Assembly (NCBI GenBank): GCA_037954325.1 | Contig: JBBMNZ010000007.1 | Location: 11,527,501-11,591,500, forward strand | Origin: Fistularia commersonii | Lineage: Eukaryota > Chordata > Actinopteri > Syngnathiformes > Fistulariidae | DNA length: 64,000 nt | Direction: 5' to 3' | Shown here: positions 1 through 13,365 of the stretch, piece after piece | Numbering within the stretch: the stretch's first letter is position 1 | Layout: each line of letters starts with the position of its first letter | Made by a program: the position numbers and the translations under genes | Notes under the pieces: generated by a model | The model's input: only the letters and a program-made list of their open reading frames with translations | Databases searched by the model: none | Told to the model about the DNA's origin: nothing

Positions 1-357
1 TCCGCTCTCCCTGTTTTCCTCCCCTTTTTTCACTTCCACACCTGTTCTCTATTAGCTGCGGTCTGGACTCTTGGCGTCAAAAGTCTCCCCACCCCTCCTC
101 TTTTCTCAGGGTCAGGCCCCCTTTCTCCACTCAGACCAACAACGCAGCATGCTCGCGCTTGAGCCTAAGGAGAACGGAGGGAGAGAGTGAGAAAACATAC
201 AGCCGGGAAGGAAGAGAATGGAGAGGGTTGAACAAAGAGAGAGGAAAACAATAATAATAATTATTATTATTATTATTGCAGAAGAAAAAGGAATGGATAG
301 GAGTCTTGGTTTAGAACGAACACTGAAATGAAGATGTGGTATGCTTGTGCATGTTTG

Positions 358-374
358 CATGTGTGTGTGTATGT

Positions 375-415
<41 letters not shown>

Positions 416-451
416 GTGTGTGAGGTTGTTTGTGTGTGTGTGTGTGTGTGC
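358..451. repeat. Interrupted (GT)n microsatellite
   Basis: The sequence is GT dinucleotides with a few TAT, TTG and AGG interruptions. Translations of it give Cys-Val or His-Thr strings and are not genes. Confidence 0.95.
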
Positions 452-606
452 ACGCATGCATGGATCTTTGCTGTACACATTCCTCAGTCATCCGGCGCCC
501 CAAAGCACGACTTGGTCAGTGTGACTTTATGGTTATGAAAGCAGCATGAAATTGACCTTGTGTGTGTGACCGGGGGAGAGGTTAAGGTGCATGTTACAGA
601 GGTGGG

Positions 607-713
<107 letters not shown>

Positions 714-3283
714 GGTGGGGTTAAAGTTGCAGGCGATAGGGATCAGAGACCCGAGGGGGAAAAAAAATACCAAGAAAAAGACAAAGTAAGAAAACCCTCC
801 ATATCATGTAAGATATGGTTTAATGTTGGAGTGACTTTGTCTGCTTATACAAAAACTACAAACAAACCTAAATTTTTGGGTGCGAATCTCAATTGCGCTG
901 TTAAAATCTTTCCCCTGTTTCTTTTAAATGATTTCCCTTTTAACAATTCAGTGTTCAATCATGCTCAATGTTAAATCTGCATACGAACGGAGCCTTGTCT
1001 GTCCTCTGTGTACCATCGGGAGTCATCGGGGGCAGTGTTGCGCAGCGTGCGCAAAATTGACCGGCGAAAATAAAACTAGGGAGAGGAATTCTCTGTCCTC
1101 ATGTTGCCATGGCTATGCAGACCATTGCTGACTGTTTCACTGTCTTGCAGAACATACATCAACAGCACCTTCCCGTGCCACCATGTTTGTTATTGTCTCA
1201 AACAGAATCCAAATGAACACTGAACTCCACATCGCCCACTTGTTGACATAGTACCCAAAAGCCATTGCGACGTAAAGCACGCGCAAAAAGTTTTTGAGCG
1301 GCAACATTTGACAACATTTGAAACAGGCGTACCTGTTCTGAGCGCAAATTAGCTTTAACAGCGTCGGTCACTGTTTCGTTGGCAAAAAACATTTCTTTTG
1401 TGTTTCAAAGTTACAGAGATGTAGTCACCTGTTCAATGAGAAAAAATAAAGGAGAATAGAATAGAAATGACCAGAAGTAAAATATTACCCTGAAAACAGG
1501 TGTTTGTGTGTGTCAACTGAATTCACCGGGGGAAGGAACAGCTTCATCGGACAGCCGATGATCACTGTCTTCCAACAAATCAGCTTTTGACAGTGACGAT
1601 GAGTGAAGCCTTTCGCTTGTTGAAACGCTTTTTTTTTTTTTTTTTATTTAAAGTAAACACAAAGAGTAGCCGGGATCAAATGCATGCTAGTTAACAGAGA
1701 TATGAAACTCGGCTTAAGGTATCGTAAAAACATATAGAGCCTGTAATGCAATCAGCAGGGACCTTGAGGACCTCAACGTTGGCACAGAGTATTGAAAACT
1801 AACAATGTCTCTGATTTTTAATTTTTTGCAATTTATTTATTTATTTTTTGGTCTGGTCAACAATTTTTTTTCCGCCCCACTCAGCAAAGTGTAGCTTTCC
1901 AACCCGTGTCCACCTTAAGAGCAAATGCAGATGTCAGACATTATACCGGAATGTAAATACTCGTGTAAACAAGCATTTGACAAACTCTCTGATGAGAACG
2001 CCGAGCCTTCGATGACCGTGCTTCCCTTCAAACCGAAAACGGGCTCGAGTTTGAGTTTGAAGGACACTGTTCCCAAACAAAATGCGTTTGTTTGAATATC
2101 TTTTTTTCGTACGGATAAATCATTAACTGCGAACATCAAACAGTAATACACCAGGCCACGACAACCGAATGTTTTGTTGGGTTTCAGCATGTTTCCATCT
2201 CGTCAATCGTACCTTGCACAATACACAAACATGCCGCAAAACGCGTACCGCGCGCTGCACGTTCAACTCAAACCAAATGGGGACGATGGGAGCCATTTTT
2301 TTTTTGTATGTATGTTTTTACTCAAGAGGGCTCCCTTTGTTGTGGGACATTTTCGTTGCGGATCCTCCAGTGAGTCACTGTTGCCCCGCGTCGCCACACA
2401 CCGAGCGAGAGAGAGGGCGGCGGTTGGAAGTAAATAAACGGCCAGTTGAAGAGATTCATATTTATTGAGCAGATTCAGTTTAACATTAACAGAGACTAAT
2501 TTAAAATCAAATTTCACAGAATATCCGCTCATTTGGTAAACAGAGCAGCGTGCTGTTTGCGCCGGTTGCATTGGAGGCTAGTCGGACCCCCGGTGGCCAT
2601 TGTGGAGAATGCGTGCGTTATTTACGGCAATGCTTTGGGATGTGCCGGGTTTCTTTGAATTAGCTGAAAATGAAGAAAAACTTGATGTGAAATTTTAAGG
2701 TGGTGTAAGAACAGGAGCTGGAGACTTGTTGCCATAATAACAAAAGTGTGGCTGATAGATGACAGCGTACTTGTCTAAGAACTGGCAGAAGTGAAGCAGC
2801 TCTTCCTCGGCTCCCGGCCAGCCTTTTCTTCGATCGTCAGTGCAAAGTAGTTCCCAAGATGCAGGGCTGACGTGCAAATCACATATTATCGTGCATTACG
2901 TACTTGGGGAAGATTGAAACCCAAAAGGGACAAATTAATCGGGTGGAGTTTGTGGGGGGTGTGCAGGTCGGGGCAGCATTGGTGCTCCGAGGAAGGTGTT
3001 CTTGCCTTGGCTTGATCAGACCAGAGGAAATTCGGTGTGGCACCATCAGCCGCCGCAGCAACAGACTTTCCCACCTGTATTCCTCTGTCAAACATAAATC
3101 ACGCTCATGCTCCTCCCCCCACCGCCTCTTGCGGAACACACAGGATGCAATGGTGTAATTATATCTGTGGATGATTCATTAATAGGAGATAGATTCCCAT
3201 CAGATCTCTTCCTGATTTACAGTTTTGCACTTGTAAAACTCGACTGTGACCCGAGGGCTTGACCTTTGACCTCTTTTTATCAG

Positions 3284-6200
3284 GCGGTGGCATTTCATCT
3301 GGAATTTTCCAAGGCACCCATGCCATCTCCAGCTCAACCCCGTTCAACCCCACCCAGCAAGTAAGTCCCGACCTTCTGGATCCAATGCATAGTTTAACTC
3401 CAAATAAACATTTCCGTTTTCATAAATTCACTCCTATCTCTCTCCGTTAACAGGAGTTTTCAACATACTCCAGTTACAGTCAGAGTCAGTATTCTCCATA
3501 TTATAATTCCCATCACTACAACAGCCCTTACATCACCAGCAGCAACATCAGCCCCGCCGCCATCACGGCCCCTTTGGCCTATCAGCACCCAGAGCACCCC
3601 ATCATGCTGCCGAATCACAGTCCGGACTCGCACACGGGTAAGGAACTTTTCATTATCCGAGGCTAGTTTCATTTCATTTCAGCGGAAATCTAAGAAATCA
3701 GCAACCCCCCACCCTGAGTTGTTTGCCAATTTTCTTGTTAAAATCTGGTATTTTTAAAACCAACTCGTCCAGGATCCCGGTAATAAACTGTAACATTGGA
3801 CCCGGATCAGCCGCCCTTGGCGTGTTTATTTGTACATCTGGCCTGCAAATTAATCTTCCACCTTGCAATCATTTCTGTTTCAAACAAGGGGCCGCCAAGT
3901 GGCGTTTTTTTTTTTTTTTTTCATTCAGAAGTTAAAACTAGCAACCACCCCCCTCCCTGTCGCCGTCCTCTCGATGTAAACAATCAAGCTTGATCAACAA
4001 CTCCAGCGACAAACACCACCACACCAGTTCCAGGCGGACGACCAATGATCACTCTTGTTCGTAGCAATAAATCATATGTATTTTCTTTACATATAGAGCA
4101 CGGCCAAGTTGGAGTCCTTTTAATGTATTATTTACAGGAATCAAACATTCCCCATGAGCAACATTTGGCAACGGGATGAAGGGAAGTGGAACCAGACCCC
4201 GGTGGGCGGCCGGATGGTTTCAAACTGATATCTAGAGAAACGTTTGGAACGGCTAGCAGCAGAATTGACGAAGAAGTGCCGTTTACATTAATTTGTGTCG
4301 GGCTGGCCGAAGCACACTGGAACTTGAGGGTTCACGTGACCCCGGCGGGTTTTTCCAGGTTCAACAATATGACAAGACACTGAAGTAGAGTCGGATTTTA
4401 TTTATAAGGTGCCGAATCACGACACAGTTGTCTCACAACACCTGTTAGAAAATAAAACCCTCCCCCTACGAGCAAATATTGCCTTTTACCAGGCAGAAAC
4501 CAAGCTCAATGCAGGGTGGTCTTCTGCCTTGACCGGTTGGGGTGGAAAGAGAGGGAGCGAGGGAGAAGGACAGAAATGAAATGCAATAGTGTGATAGAAT
4601 TAGAGGTTAAGAAGGGCTTTGCACAGATGATCCGCCACTGATAATAACAGTAGCGCTAACAGCTACATGCTTATAACTGAAAATATACAATAACAGCTTT
4701 ACATTGTGAAGAGAAAAAAACGGGATCGCTGCTGTAGATCGGGGTGCACATGAAGGAATACGTGCGGGCTTGATCGAGATCCATCCCAGAAGGATCCCGG
4801 CTCATGCCTTCGCTTGCGCCCGTGGCGAAAGTATCATGACTTGTAATGTTTTGAAATACTGTTTCGCAGGCGAATACCACCCGCCTCCGAGCCCCCCGAC
4901 GCCAGGTAAGGAGGAGGGCGAGAGGGGGGGCGTCTCATCGCGGAGGGGGTCGGACGGCAAGCTGCGAGGGAGGAAGAGAGTCAGCGACCCGACCCCGCCC
5001 CTGGACGCAGACATTGAGGTAAACACTCCTGATTCAGGGAAATTAAAAATGGCCACTATATTATGAAACTTTAATTCGATTCAATAAGTTATAACAGCGT
5101 GAAAGTTGAAGCAATTACAAAGTTCAGGTTTTTCTTTATTTCATTGTTGTTTTATAATAAGAGAGGAAGTGTTCGCGTACGCGCACACACACACGCATCA
5201 AAAGTTTGGTGAGGCTAACATTACATATCTGTTATTTCTCTGCAGCGTGTGTTTATCTGGGATCTGGATGAAACTATCATCATTTTCCATTCGCTCCTCA
5301 CGGGAAGCTTCTCCTCACGATTTGGCAAGGTACGGTGATACGCGACCCCCCCCTTCCACCTTGCCCCCTCCTCTTTCATTTACCCTGAGAGGGATTTGCA
5401 CACTTTTAACAGTTAATGATACCACATGTCGGTCGGACTTTAACGCAGATGCCTTTGATAATAAACAATTGTAATCCGACTTCGGTGAAGTCACCTTTGG
5501 TCCCGGCGCCGGTGCGCTTATTTGTGACAAGCGGTCATCGGTTCAATCGCCCGAGCCGAACCCCCCCGTCCCCCTCCTCCCTCTCCCGACCTTTATTTCT
5601 CATCCCCGAGCATTTTCACACGCCGGCTGTTTTGCCTTTCGGCCCTCGTGTTTCTTTTCATAATGCATCGGGGTTGTTTAGCTGCCCCGACCTCCCGCTG
5701 CATGACTGACAGCCAGCGGGGCCTTTATATAACAGACGGGCAGCTGACGAGAGGGCGGACGCTGGTGAGGTTCTTGTTTTTGGCCCGGGATGCGTGTTTT
5801 GAATTCTCACGCCCCCCCCCACCTTTGGTCGACGCAAGGCTGATGGGAGTTTAAGAGCAGCATCTGATGATCGCTTCGCCCCCCCCCCCCCCGGGAGGCC
5901 GTACATGCCGTTGTTTCTTTTTTTTTTTCTTTTCCTCTATACTACAGAGAGATAGACAGACAAAGAGAGAGCGAGAAGAGAGTGGGTGTGTTGAAATGTG
6001 ACTCATGTGCCAAAAATTCCTGATTCCTCCCACCACCCAAACACCCCGCTGTTGGAGCCAGGGGCGGGGGGTGGCGGTGGGGGGGCTCGGCTGGAAAGAC
6101 CCCCGCCATCAAAACTCCTGCAGCAGCAGAGGAACTAAAACAATTGACAGTAGAAAAACAGATTAACAGTTTGATGTGTCAAGATGTCTCGCTAGCTCAC

Positions 6201-9200
6201 AGCACTTTTCTCATTCCCCCACTCCTCTTTTTTTTTTTTTTTTTTCCCTCTACTCAAACACATCATACTCTTTCCACGAAGGCCGGTCCACTGAGCTTAT
6301 CATAAACAAATGTTTGGGCCCGTACGTTATGCGCCGGCAAGTGCAAGCCTATCATGCGGGGAAAAAAAGGGCTAACGGGGCCGCTGAAAGAAATTCTTTT
6401 CTCCCAATTGGTGAAGCAAAGGTAAGCGGGGACCGACGTTGGCTTCCAATCGAGTGAGGAGGCCGCTCGATGTTTTAAGGCGTTTTTCTCCCTCTCATCA
6501 CAAACTCTTGTCCTGGGAGAGAGAGAGAGAGAGGTATTATTTGTCTCTTGCGGCCGTCATCTTTGGAGGGGAAGTGATTGCAGATAATTATTTCAATTCA
6601 GAGACGGGAAGAGCAAGCCCCTGCTTAAGCCTTTCACCCCTCCCCGATTTGTTCTGTGTCATCCTACCCCTCTGATTGAACTTTTAACTTTTCCCCCTCA
6701 TATCCTTCCACTCTTTTTCTTTACACCCTTTTCCTGGGGGGGGGGGGGTGTTTTTTATTTTGTTCTGCAATTGTCATCATTCAACCCCCCCGCTCGTGTC
6801 ATCTGGCCTCATTCTTCTATTACGCGCCCGAAGACGGCCCCGCTTGTCAATCTCGATACGCTAATCTGGTGTTCACCTTTGGCTGACATCTCGTTTCCTC
6901 CCATTTGGCTGCCAACAGAAAAGCCAAGGCTGCCATCAAAACAATGCGCCACACATTTGTACACACACTCACACACAATCGCACACACACCTGCCTTTGT
7001 AGTCTGGAGCAACAACAGGCCTGAGCACATTGTCAGCGTGACTGCCTGCAATTTCTGATTTATGTGTCTCCCTGGGTCATTAGTTTCGATTTATTAAGAG
7101 AGAACTGAGCGGTATTTGTTTACTCTCTCAGGCAACAGAGCAGCAAATCTACACAAAAATGACAAAATGGCAAATATTGATTTTTTTTTTTTTTCTTGTA
7201 ACTGGAATTTGACAAAACTAATCAAAACAAAATTGGAAAATTCCAGCTTGTCTTTTCCAATTCACAGAGGACGCCACTGACTCAATTTAAATCCATTAGT
7301 GTACCTACTTTATCAGCTGCTTAGATTTGCATGTGTAATCCCGTTGCCAATAGACTGGTGCATGTGTCTCGACCTTGGATAATCCATCGTCGTTTTGTCG
7401 TAACCTAAACATACGATTTTCACGGTTGCGCTTGCGTAATCCTCCCAGGAGAGCCGAAAAAGGCAGAAAAAAATGAAATCGCAAGGTTTGATTGAAAGCT
7501 TCACATTTGTCTTCCCCCCCCAAAACCAGTTCATGTCAATTCATTTGACGGGTTCAGGGAGGAAGGGAAGGGTAGGGGGGCTTGTTTGCAGCTATGAGCC
7601 GGAGCCGCTCCGCTGTCAGGCCGAGAACGGCGTTGTTCAATAATAACATTTGACGGATCTGTGTCGAAATGCCAAATGTCTCGTCCCGTCATTCTCGAGG
7701 CGATTTTATTATTTATGGACCGATTATGAAGAAGCCAAAGTAATACATTGCTTTATCCCTGACATTTATACTAACTAGTTCAAACCGCTTGCTCTGATTT
7801 TTAATTGTTTTTCACTCCTCCGTCAATAGACTTCCCTCAAGACACAAGCAGTACATCTGACAGGCAATGGATTGAGACTACTTTGGTTATTATTTCAGTT
7901 TAATTCAACTCCCCCATTTTAACAATTTGTTTTATTCATTCGTTCATTCATTATTGATAATGATTATACTGTAGGGGCATACAACCATTCACTTATTCAC
8001 ACATCTGGATAATTTGGGGTCTCCTGACTCCCTGGAATCGAACCAGCAACCTTCTTGCTTTGAGTTGGCCGCCTAACTTTCATTCTGCCTCTGTAAAATG
8101 TTAGTATATTGTGGTAGCTGTGCAGTGGTATTATTCATTTTGTGTATGTGTGTGTGTGTGTGTGTGTCTGCATCAGGACTCCTCAAAAGCCGTCTCTCTG
8201 GGTCTGTGGATGGAGGAGATGATCTTCAATCTTGCTGACTCAAGGCTCTTCTTCAACGACCTAGAGGTGAGTTTCTCTCAATTTTTCATCCAACTCTGCC
8301 AACTAGAACATCGTCCTGACGGCCATCACTTTCAAAACTGTAAACTGTTGGTGCAGAGACGTGGAATTAATTAGTAGAAATGGCCTTAAGTGTGAAACTC
8401 TGTGAGGTTGTGGTAAATCTTGAACTCCAGCCACCGAAATCTAATCGATTTATGAGTCTATGGGCCCCAGATGTGATGAAAATCCCTTCAGGTGGTCTTG
8501 AGGTAGTGATTCAAAAGCGACAATTAGATGGAGGCACAACCTGAAAACGTAATACAACAGCTGCTCCCGGCGTAGGAGGAAAAAGGAGGTCATGAGATTT
8601 TATTGATATGGCCGCCAAATCACATCGCATTTGTCCGATAACTCTTTCCATCCCTTTTAAAATGATCTCCAGAAACCCAACATTCCCCTATGACCCGCGA
8701 GCAAGCAAGGCAAAAACAGACAGAGCAGAAAACCTGGACTCAATGTGGGGCGGCCCTCTGCCTCGACCGGCCAAGCTAGAAAGAGCAATATCGAGAGAGA
8801 AAGCAAGATTGTGATAGAGACACGGAGTGGGAACGACACTCCCTGCATAAACCGATGGGCGTGCGTTGTTGTTTTATTCTTTGTTATTCATATTAGCGCG
8901 CTTCATCCCGCCGCTTTCGCAATAGTTTTATATCCACCCACATGAGCGGACACGTTGATCGTAAGAAAAAGAAAATGGCCGACGTGCAAAAAGTTTGAGT
9001 TTTTTTTTTTTGTGCCGCTTTCTTAGCAAGTATTAGTCGCTGTGAAAACACAACATCTTACTTACGGCATTTCTGAAATATTCTCCTCTCCACGGCTTCG
9101 CTGTGGTGGAGGCCGGGGCCAACAGGGAGCTGCAGATAAACAAGAGAGCAACCCAAGCTTTGAAAGTATTTCATATGTTTTCTTTGGAATTGGCAGTCGA

Positions 9201-12200
9201 AGAAGGTAGTTATTCAAAAAGTGTTTTTACCTGAAAAATAATAAAAAAAAATTAGTAACAGAAAAAAGCCCTTAAAGCCAATGAAGATTATAGCCCAACA
9301 GTAACAAAAATCACACCCCAAAAAAAACAACTAAATTTGGTACACGCGGCTGGAGGCGCTTACGCCTTTCTAATTTACAAATAATGACTTGAACTGCGAA
9401 CAAACAAACTAAGTGAACCGAGCGAATGCGTGAATTCCTTCACCCCGCTCCTTAGAAACCATATAAAGGGAGCGGTGCACTTTGTTCCGTGATTATAGGT
9501 GTGTGTCTGAATAGGTGAGGGACAAATTAGTCAAACGACAGAAGGGCCGGCCAAGAAGAGGCTGACAAAGCCGCCTCCCCCGCCCAGTTTTCATCCCCAT
9601 CCATTGTTTTTCGGAGGCCCCCGTAAATCTCTTAAACAGTCGGCTTCGGCCGAAGACTTAACTTGCGTCGAGCCTCAAGGTACAATTATCTTGTCTCTGC
9701 ATGACTTTAATACTGAGAGGAAAACACGTTATTATAATTGGCAGGCGCGTCGCGGTGGATTAACCCTTCCATTCAGATTATAGCTCCAAAAAAAAAAAAA
9801 AAAATTAACCTAGATTTCATCGTACGATTTTTACTTCCGACTGCACACGTTCAGTTCGTACCCAAGCAGTAGGCGGCGTGCGGGGGGGGGGACACAGCAA
9901 GGTAGCATCTGTCGGAGAAGACGGCCGACATCCGTCTCGGGTCACCCGAGGTTTTAGGGTTCTGGTTTGAGGTTCCCCGCGTGTTTATCAAATTTTCCTC
10001 TTTTTCTCCCGCGCACGTTTTAGCCTCTTCTGCATGTTTACACAACCGAGTAATTAATTCCCTCCTTCAGTTTGGTTGGTTGCGCTCACTTCAGGAATGG
10101 CATACAAACCATGAGGCCGTACGTTGTGACCCATTATTTTTACAAAAATATCATTAGAAGCGTCCCTTTTCCTGCTTTGACTGGATTTGTCGGCGTCCCG
10201 TGGCGCCGCGCCACGCCGTCCCGCGTCCCCACACCTCATTTCCTCCCTCCTCGTCTTTTGTTTTACTTCTGTTATTTCTGTGACTGCGACGACTCCTGCC
10301 TGTGCACGGCTCTGGCCTGAAAGCGATCCCTCCACGTATATCCTTTTTCTCTCTTTCTCTCTCTCCTTTTTTTTTCATTTCCCAGGAATGCGACCAGGTT
10401 CATATCGACGACGTGGCATCGGATGACAACGGACAGGACCTGAGGTAAATCTTGAAGCGCGGTTCCGCCGACAGTTGTGCCACGGCTCGTGAACCAGACA
10501 TGCCCCCTCGTTTTTTTGTTTTTTTTTAGGTGCGTGGGGAGGAAAAAGAAAAGCGGGGGGGGTCAGATTGAGAAGCGTCCGCGTTCGTGTGGGTCTGCGT
10601 GTGTTCATGCATGCAAGCATGTGCATGTCTTTCATTTTCTCATCTTCCACAAGCATATAATATGTCACGGGATTATCCAACGCTTTCATTTGTCATAGGA
10701 ATATCTCTTTATCGCCCCAAATCCGTCTCCCGCGGTCCAGACATTTTATTTGCACAAACTTATTGAAGCACTTTAGGATACTTTAGGAACTGAACCAAAT
10801 GACTTTGCCGAACTGTTCGTCTCGTTGCACTTTTACACTTTTTGGCCCCTTTCCGGGGAGTGAATGTACATACTCATACATTCGCGGCTAAAGTGATTTT
10901 ATGGTGTTTCGTTTTACATGTCCATAAATATGACAAGTGGTTGCTTTTTTCATTTTACGGTCGATTGCCTTAAAATAACCCGGGCTCTGGAGCGATGCTG
11001 TTTTTGTCTCTGTGATCTTATCTCGCTTGTGTTTGCTTGAACCCCGTAGCACTTACAACTTTGGGACTGACGGTTTCCAGAGTCCGGCAGGGGCCGGTTC
11101 CCTGTGCCTGGGCTCGGGGGTCCACGGCGGCGTGGACTGGATGCGGAAACTGGCCTTCCGATACCGCCGAGTCAAGGAGATTTACAACACCTACAAGAAT
11201 AACGTCGGGGGTAACTTGGCCCTTTTTTTCCCTGTTGTTGACAGACTTAGAGATGTGTTTTTGTTTTTCGAGTTTTAGGCTGAACTGGGATTATACGTGA
11301 CGGTTTAAGACACAGAAAGACAACCTGAAGGAGAAACTGGATTCTTGAAACAAAAACATTGATTGTCTGGCATTTTGACCATCAGCCAAGTTACTATTAG
11401 ACACAAAATTAGCAGCGAGGAGACGATCACACGCGAGCGCTCTTTGTAAAAGACACGGCTCATTACAGCTATTTTATCTAATGGATTAATTGAAGCGTGA
11501 TGCGGTTAGAAACCTGGAAGCATGGAAGACGGTCTGTTTGTCGAACCAGTGAGTCAGAACTGGTCCGTGCGCGCCGGCTGAGCGCCACTGATTGCAGCTG
11601 GCCGCACTCGTGCTGCAGGAAACCATGTGTCTCAGGGTTGTTTTTTTCTTTTCTGGGGGCGGGGGGGCTTGACGATGGTCGGTAAACCATCCGGGGTTCG
11701 TAGACATTCATGCTTTCAAAAAAGGTTTCGCTTCTTTCCGAAAATTAAATAATTATATAATGGCACGGCCGTGTGGAAACAAATGAAAATGATGATTTTC
11801 CCTTTTTTAATTTATGTTTTTTCTTGAATACGGGCAAATACGCGAAGGATGAAGCGTGAGGCCACAAAAAAGACCAAAGGAATTTGATCTTGCATCTGTA
11901 AAATCCAATGAGAAATATTCACGTACTGTGCATGCACACAATGTGTTTTCTCGTATTTGTTGAGAAAGTTCCTTATTCTGATTTATTTTTCTTATTTATT
12001 TATTTTCAAATGACTTATTCGCATAATTTTCTCTGAAAATTCGCTACGTGGTTCTCCGAATTCAGGAAACAGTGTCAGGTACTAATACGAACATAAACAA
12101 GCAAGATATATTTTTTAAATGAAGATAAATAAAATAGAATTTGAGCACAGGGGATTTGTTACAGAGCTTAATTCTAATACATTCTTAATTCTGTTGAATA

Positions 12201-13365
12201 CTAATAATTATATAAATTAACAAATTTGTTTGCCCTTTCAATTTGCAGTGCCTTGTTATATAAAAAATAATGGTTCTTTGAATAGGCATTCATGAGAAAT
12301 GACTGAAAAAATAGCTGTTATAAATTACAGGAAAAATTATAAATGTAATTGTTGAAATTGTACATTCGGTGAGTCTAATGTTTGAATTAAAAGCATCAAA
12401 GTTGTTCAATCGGAGGTCATCAACTATTACTTCCTCCTGATGGGCAGGTTTGTTAGGCAGCCCAAAGCGAGAGGAGTGGTTACAGCTGAGGAGGGAGATG
12501 GAGGTCCTGACCGACCTTTGGCTGACTCAAGCACTCAAAGCCCTAGCCCTCATCAACTCCAGGTCAGTGCAAGCTCCCAGCAGATCCATTAACGCCGGCC
12601 TTATTTCATTAAGGCCGCACGTATCAAGTTCCCCGCTTGAGTTGAAATTCACCGTCCGACTTTGACTTTCTCTGAAAATCCCCGTGTCCTGTCAGACCCA
12701 ACTGCGTGAACGTCCTGGTGACGACGACGCAGCTCATCCCGGCCCTGTCCAAGGTGCTGCTGTACGGCCTGGGATCGGCCTTCCCCATCGAGAACATATA
12801 CAGCGCCACAAAGACGGGTGAGGCGGCGCGTGACCGGAAGGCAATGTCCCATCAGGGAACCTTGCTGAATGTTTAAAATGACTATCTTCCCTTTTGAAGG
12901 CAAAGAGAGCTGCTTTGAACGCGTCTCCCAGCGGTTCGGTCGGAGAGCGGTATATGTCGTGATTGGAGACGGCGTCGAGGAGGAGACCGTGGCCAAAAAG
13001 GTAATAACTGATAAAAACGTGGCGCCGCTAGACGGTTAACCGTCTCCAGCTTCCCATGTCAAAGACTGTTTGCTTTTTGTTTATTGTTGTTTATCTCCGG
13101 ACCCTGAATGCTCTGTTTCGTTTTACGCTTCTGTACATTAAAGAGCCCCAATGTTATCCACATGTACTTTGTCGGCTGCAACAAACCGCAGCTCGCGTTT
13201 CACATCTGCGTTGCATCTGCAAACACGGCGCACGTCGTGTCTTACATTAAAACACAACTTTTATTTTATTTGTGTTTACTTTAGAAGAACATGCCTTTCT
13301 GGAGGGTTTCCTGTCGGGCCGATCTGGAAGCTTTGAGCCATGCACTGGAGCTGGACTACCTCTAG
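3284..13365 (+). CDS. eya2: Eyes absent homolog 2 (EYA2), partial: 3' eleven coding exons
   Basis: EYA proteins are co-activators for SIX transcription factors and haloacid-dehalogenase-type protein tyrosine phosphatases. Exons: 3284-3360, 3454-3637, 4870-5018, 5246-5329, 8177-8266, 10386-10444, 11050-11210, 12448-12562, 12696-12817, 12900-13000, 13285-13365 (stop TAG). All have AG/GT borders and consistent phases, giving 406 complete codons. The Tyr/Ser/Pro-rich transactivation region (QSQYSPYYNS) is followed by the complete EYA domain. Visible are the catalytic WDLDET motif (exon 5246), GSGVHGGVDWMRKLAFRYRR, the VLVTTTQLIPAL motif and the acidic IGDGVEEE motif. The ending NMPFWRVSCRADLEAL is closer to EYA2 (ISCHADLEAL) than to EYA1/3/4. 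The first exon starts with two bases of a split codon, so about 130 residues lie upstream. Human EYA2 has 538 residues. Paralogue choice is from memory. Confidence 0.95.
4396..4705. repeat. Interspersed repeat family B, copy 1 (eya2 intron)
   Basis: This stretch shares blocks in the same order with 8598-8850 and 20684-21010: a 'gccgaatcac' block, an 'aaacc..c.cctacgagcaa' block, a 'ggtcttctgccttgaccggt' block, then purine-rich GAGAGG tracts and an 'acagtagcgctaacagct' block. The same sequence type is familiar from fish genomes as a high-copy element; I cannot name its class. No coding capacity is seen. A related fragment also occurs at about 4137-4176. Confidence 0.65.
7935..8095 (-). repeat. 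Dispersed repeat family A, reverse-oriented copy (eya2 intron)
   Basis: Reading the minus strand gives a tRNA-like head (a block resembling box B, 'GGTTCGATTCC', at 8036-8046), then 'gagacc/ccaaattatcc', then the tail unit 'gtgaatggttgtatg'. The same order of blocks occurs in the other family A copies listed in this window (15605, 55485, 58955, 59804, 62975). Confidence 0.6.
8143..8168. repeat. TG tract directly upstream of an eya2 splice acceptor
   Basis: A run of TG dinucleotides ends about eight bases before the CAG acceptor of the eya2 exon at 8177. It stands where a polypyrimidine tract would normally be. Confidence 0.9.
8598..8850. repeat. Interspersed repeat family B, copy 2 (eya2 intron)
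   Basis: Shares with 4396-4705 and 20684-21010 the 'gccaaatcac' block, the 'aaacccaacattccc' block, 'caatgtggggcggccctctg' and 'ctcgaccgg' followed by purine-rich GAGA tracts. It lies between the exons at 8177 and 10386 and has no coding role. Confidence 0.65.
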
